The position numbers were made by a program, and so were the translations under genes. A DNA stretch of 64,000 nucleotides from Pseudomonas sp. 10-1B (GTDB taxonomy: Bacteria; Pseudomonadota; Gammaproteobacteria; Pseudomonadales; Pseudomonadaceae): positions 186,001-250,000 of the forward strand of contig NZ_JYKS01000004.1 in NCBI RefSeq assembly GCF_000935045.1, read 5' to 3'. The notes beneath the pieces are model-generated. The model was not told the origin of the DNA. It saw only the letters and a program-made list of their open reading frames with translations, and made no database searches. This document shows, piece by piece, positions 62,534-64,000 of the stretch. The first letter of the stretch is position 1; each line of letters begins with the position of its first letter.

Positions 62534-63586
62534 TCAGGCATCGATGACCACATCGCCCAGTGGCTCGCTACAGCACGACAGGATATAGCCCTCGGCGAGT
62601 TCTTCCTCGCTGATCCCGCCGTTGGCCGCGATGCGCACTTCGCCGGCTTGCTTGAGCACCCGGCAGGTGCCGCAAATGCCCATCCCGCACGCCTTGGGCA
62701 AGGCCACGCCGGCCCTGCCGGCGGCCGCGTGCACGGTCTCGCCGGGGGCGATGCGGATGCGCTTGTCGCTGCGGGCGAAATGCACCACGTGGGCCTGTTC
62801 CGTGGTGGGCTGCGGCGCCTCTGCCAACGGCACGAATGCTTCCTCGTGGTAGCGACGGCGGTCGAAACCGGCCTCGTCGAGCAGGTGTCGGACCGCTGCC
62901 ATGTAGGGCGCTGGGCCGCAGCAGAAGATCTCGCGGTCGAGAAAGTCCGCTGCCATCAGCTCCAGCATCGCCCGGCCGAGGTAGCCGCGATAACCCGCCC
63001 AGGCTTCGCCGCTGCCCTGGCGCTCGCACACCAGGTGCAACTGGAACGCCGGGTTGCGCGCTGCCATATGGCGCAGTTCGCGGTGGTAGATGATGTCCCC
63101 TGGCGTGCGTGCGCTGTGCACGAACACCGTGTCGGCCCCGCTGTGGGTATCGCACAGCCAGCGCGCCATTGACATCAGCGGGGTGATGCCGACGCCGCCG
63201 GACAGCAGCAGCACCTTGTCCGCCGGGCGCTGCGTGAGGTGGAAACGCCCGGCCGGCCCGTGGACGATCAGGCCCTGGCCTGCGCCGAACTGATCGTGTA
63301 GCCAGTTGGACACCTTGCCGCCCGGGACGCGCTTGATGGTCACGGAAAACGTCGTGGGCAGGGTCGGGGAACTGGAAATGGTGTAGCTACGCATGAGGGT
63401 CTCACCGTCGATCACCAATTCCAGGGTGACGAACTGCCCCGGCTTGAACAGGAACAGGCAGGGCTGCTCGGCGACGAAGCAGAAGGTGCGGACATCCTGG
63501 GTTTCCTGGACGGTGCCCACGCAACGGACGGCATGGCGCCCCGGGCTCCAGGCCCGTGGCGCGAGGGACTGCGCGAAAGTGGTCAT
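62534..63586 (-). CDS. Rieske-oxygenase reductase, GbcB-like (FAD, NAD, [2Fe-2S])
   Basis: Reductase of 350 aa. The FAD domain has LMRSYTISSSP, the NAD domain LLLSGGVGITPLMSMARWL and FCCGPAPYMAAV, and the C-terminal plant-type ferredoxin has cysteines in KACGMGICGTCRVLKQ plus one in YILSCCSEPLG. This domain order is that of GbcB and related partners of Rieske N-demethylases. It is divergent from the oxygenase at 63826, which it probably feeds with electrons. The start at 63586 (MTTFAQSL) is the likely one. Confidence 0.9.
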   Translation of the reverse strand: MTTFAQSLAPRAWSPGRHAVRCVGTVQETQDVRTFCFVAEQPCLFLFKPGQFVTLELVIDGETLMRSYTISSSPTLPTTFSVTIKRVPGGKVSNWLHDQFGAGQGLIVHGPAGRFHLTQRPADKVLLLSGGVGITPLMSMARWLCDTHSGADTVFVHSARTPGDIIYHRELRHMAARNPAFQLHLVCERQGSGEAWAGYRGYLGRAMLELMAADFLDREIFCCGPAPYMAAVRHLLDEAGFDRRRYHEEAFVPLAEAPQPTTEQAHVVHFARSDKRIRIAPGETVHAAAGRAGVALPKACGMGICGTCRVLKQAGEVRIAANGGISEEELAEGYILSCCSEPLGDVVIDA

Positions 63587-63696
63587 GGCGGTTCGGCTCT
63601 TGTTGTTGGTTGCGCCCGTCACTATCGGAACTCACCGCCGCCGCCGCAAAGGATCAATCGGCATGCGCCCATTCCGCCTTGGAATGCCCGCCCGCC

Positions 63697-63716
63697 TGCA
63701 TGAAAAAAGGAATGCA
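63697..63716. promoter_or_regulatory. TGCAT dyad in the oxygenase/reductase gap
   Basis: CCTGCAT-N10-ATGCAGG, perfect 7-bp arms (inner TGCAT to ATGCA at these positions) with a spacer one base shorter than in the dyads at 57389 and 61508. It could be a variant of the same operator or an unrelated site. Confidence 0.4.
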
Positions 63717-63825
63717 GGGTATGCCGCGTATTCGTTTGGCGGCCCGACGCCGGCATCTTATAACCAGCGGGCGCCCCTACAACAATGAACGCCCGCGCAG
63801 GCGACCTTCAATGAGGTTTGTTCCA

Positions 63826-64000
63826 TGACCGGCTGCAGCCACCACGCTCCCGTGCCCACCCTTTCCTTCGCTCCGCACCTGGCCGACCTCTATGGCCAGT
63901 GCCGCCGCGGCCACACCCTGCCCCAGGCGCTATACACCAGCGCCGCAGTATTCGACTTCGAGATGGAGGCGGTCTTCACCCGCGCCTGGCTGCAGGCCGG
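63826..64000 (+). CDS. Rieske ring-hydroxylating/N-demethylating oxygenase, alpha subunit (5' part)
   Basis: Only the first 58 codons are in the window, running off the end. The segment RRGHTLPQALYTSAAVFDFE followed by MEAVFTRAWLQAG is the N-terminal signature of GbcA-like Rieske oxygenases (a tyrosine-threonine-serine turn, then the helix leading to the Rieske domain, not yet reached). Divergent from the GbcB-like reductase, it should be the catalytic partner. Substrate cannot be inferred from this part. Confidence 0.75.

Overview
The window looks like a chromosomal segment of a Pseudomonas of the P. putida group. The support is indirect: GC-rich coding sequence, REP-type palindromes with the GCCGGCAAGCCGGCTCCCAC core, three OprD-type porins, and many LysR/MFS catabolic modules. 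I found no rRNA, tRNA, CRISPR array, phage or transposase gene. Fifty-three protein genes are called, two of them cut by the window edges.

Region 1 (1-20.1 kb) is a nutrient-scavenging cluster. It encodes two complete dipeptide/oligopeptide-type ABC importers, each with lipoprotein, two permeases and a fused double ATPase. It also has an ABC exporter, two DszC/SfnB-type flavin monooxygenase paralogues, a DszA/NtaA-type FMN monooxygenase, an aldo/keto reductase and a divergent TonB-dependent receptor. Both transcription units and the receptor carry sigma-54-type promoters (GG-N10-GC) and share a TGTT-N8-AACA dyad upstream. This points to one enhancer-dependent regulon, probably for organosulfur (or related heteroatom) compounds.

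Region 2 (20.2-25.7 kb) has a LysR regulator divergent from an M20D amidohydrolase, an MHS-family symporter and an OprD porin, followed by a solitary MerR regulator.

Region 3 (25.8-41.4 kb) carries hcaR-hcaEFCBD, an OprD porin, mhpT-E-F-D-C-B-A and mhpR. Together these form a complete route from 3-phenylpropionate/cinnamate and 3-(3-hydroxyphenyl)propionate to a C4 acid, pyruvate and acetyl-CoA.

Region 4 (41.4-52.0 kb) is for sugar acids. A glucarate-dehydratase/MFS/LysR module sits beside an IlvD/Edd dehydratase, an AraD1-type dehydratase, an MFS carrier, a 2,5-dioxopentanoate dehydrogenase and a FadR-type regulator, in the Weimberg style.

Region 5 (52.3-55.4 kb) is a compact three-gene envelope cassette of unknown function: a CHASE2 membrane protein with no output domain, a small secreted protein and an M48 metallopeptidase lipoprotein.

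Region 6 (56.0-64.0 kb) holds an OprD porin, two GcvA-like LysR regulators, an FAD amine oxidase, a cupin, an MFS carrier, and a Rieske oxygenase divergent from its reductase. It probably serves an amine or quaternary-ammonium compound.

Three copies of a miniature element with about 19-bp inverted termini are scattered in regions 3-5. Two of them contain a nested REP pair and one lacks it. Many leaders carry A-rich AAnAAnAA motifs of the type bound by Hfq/Crc.
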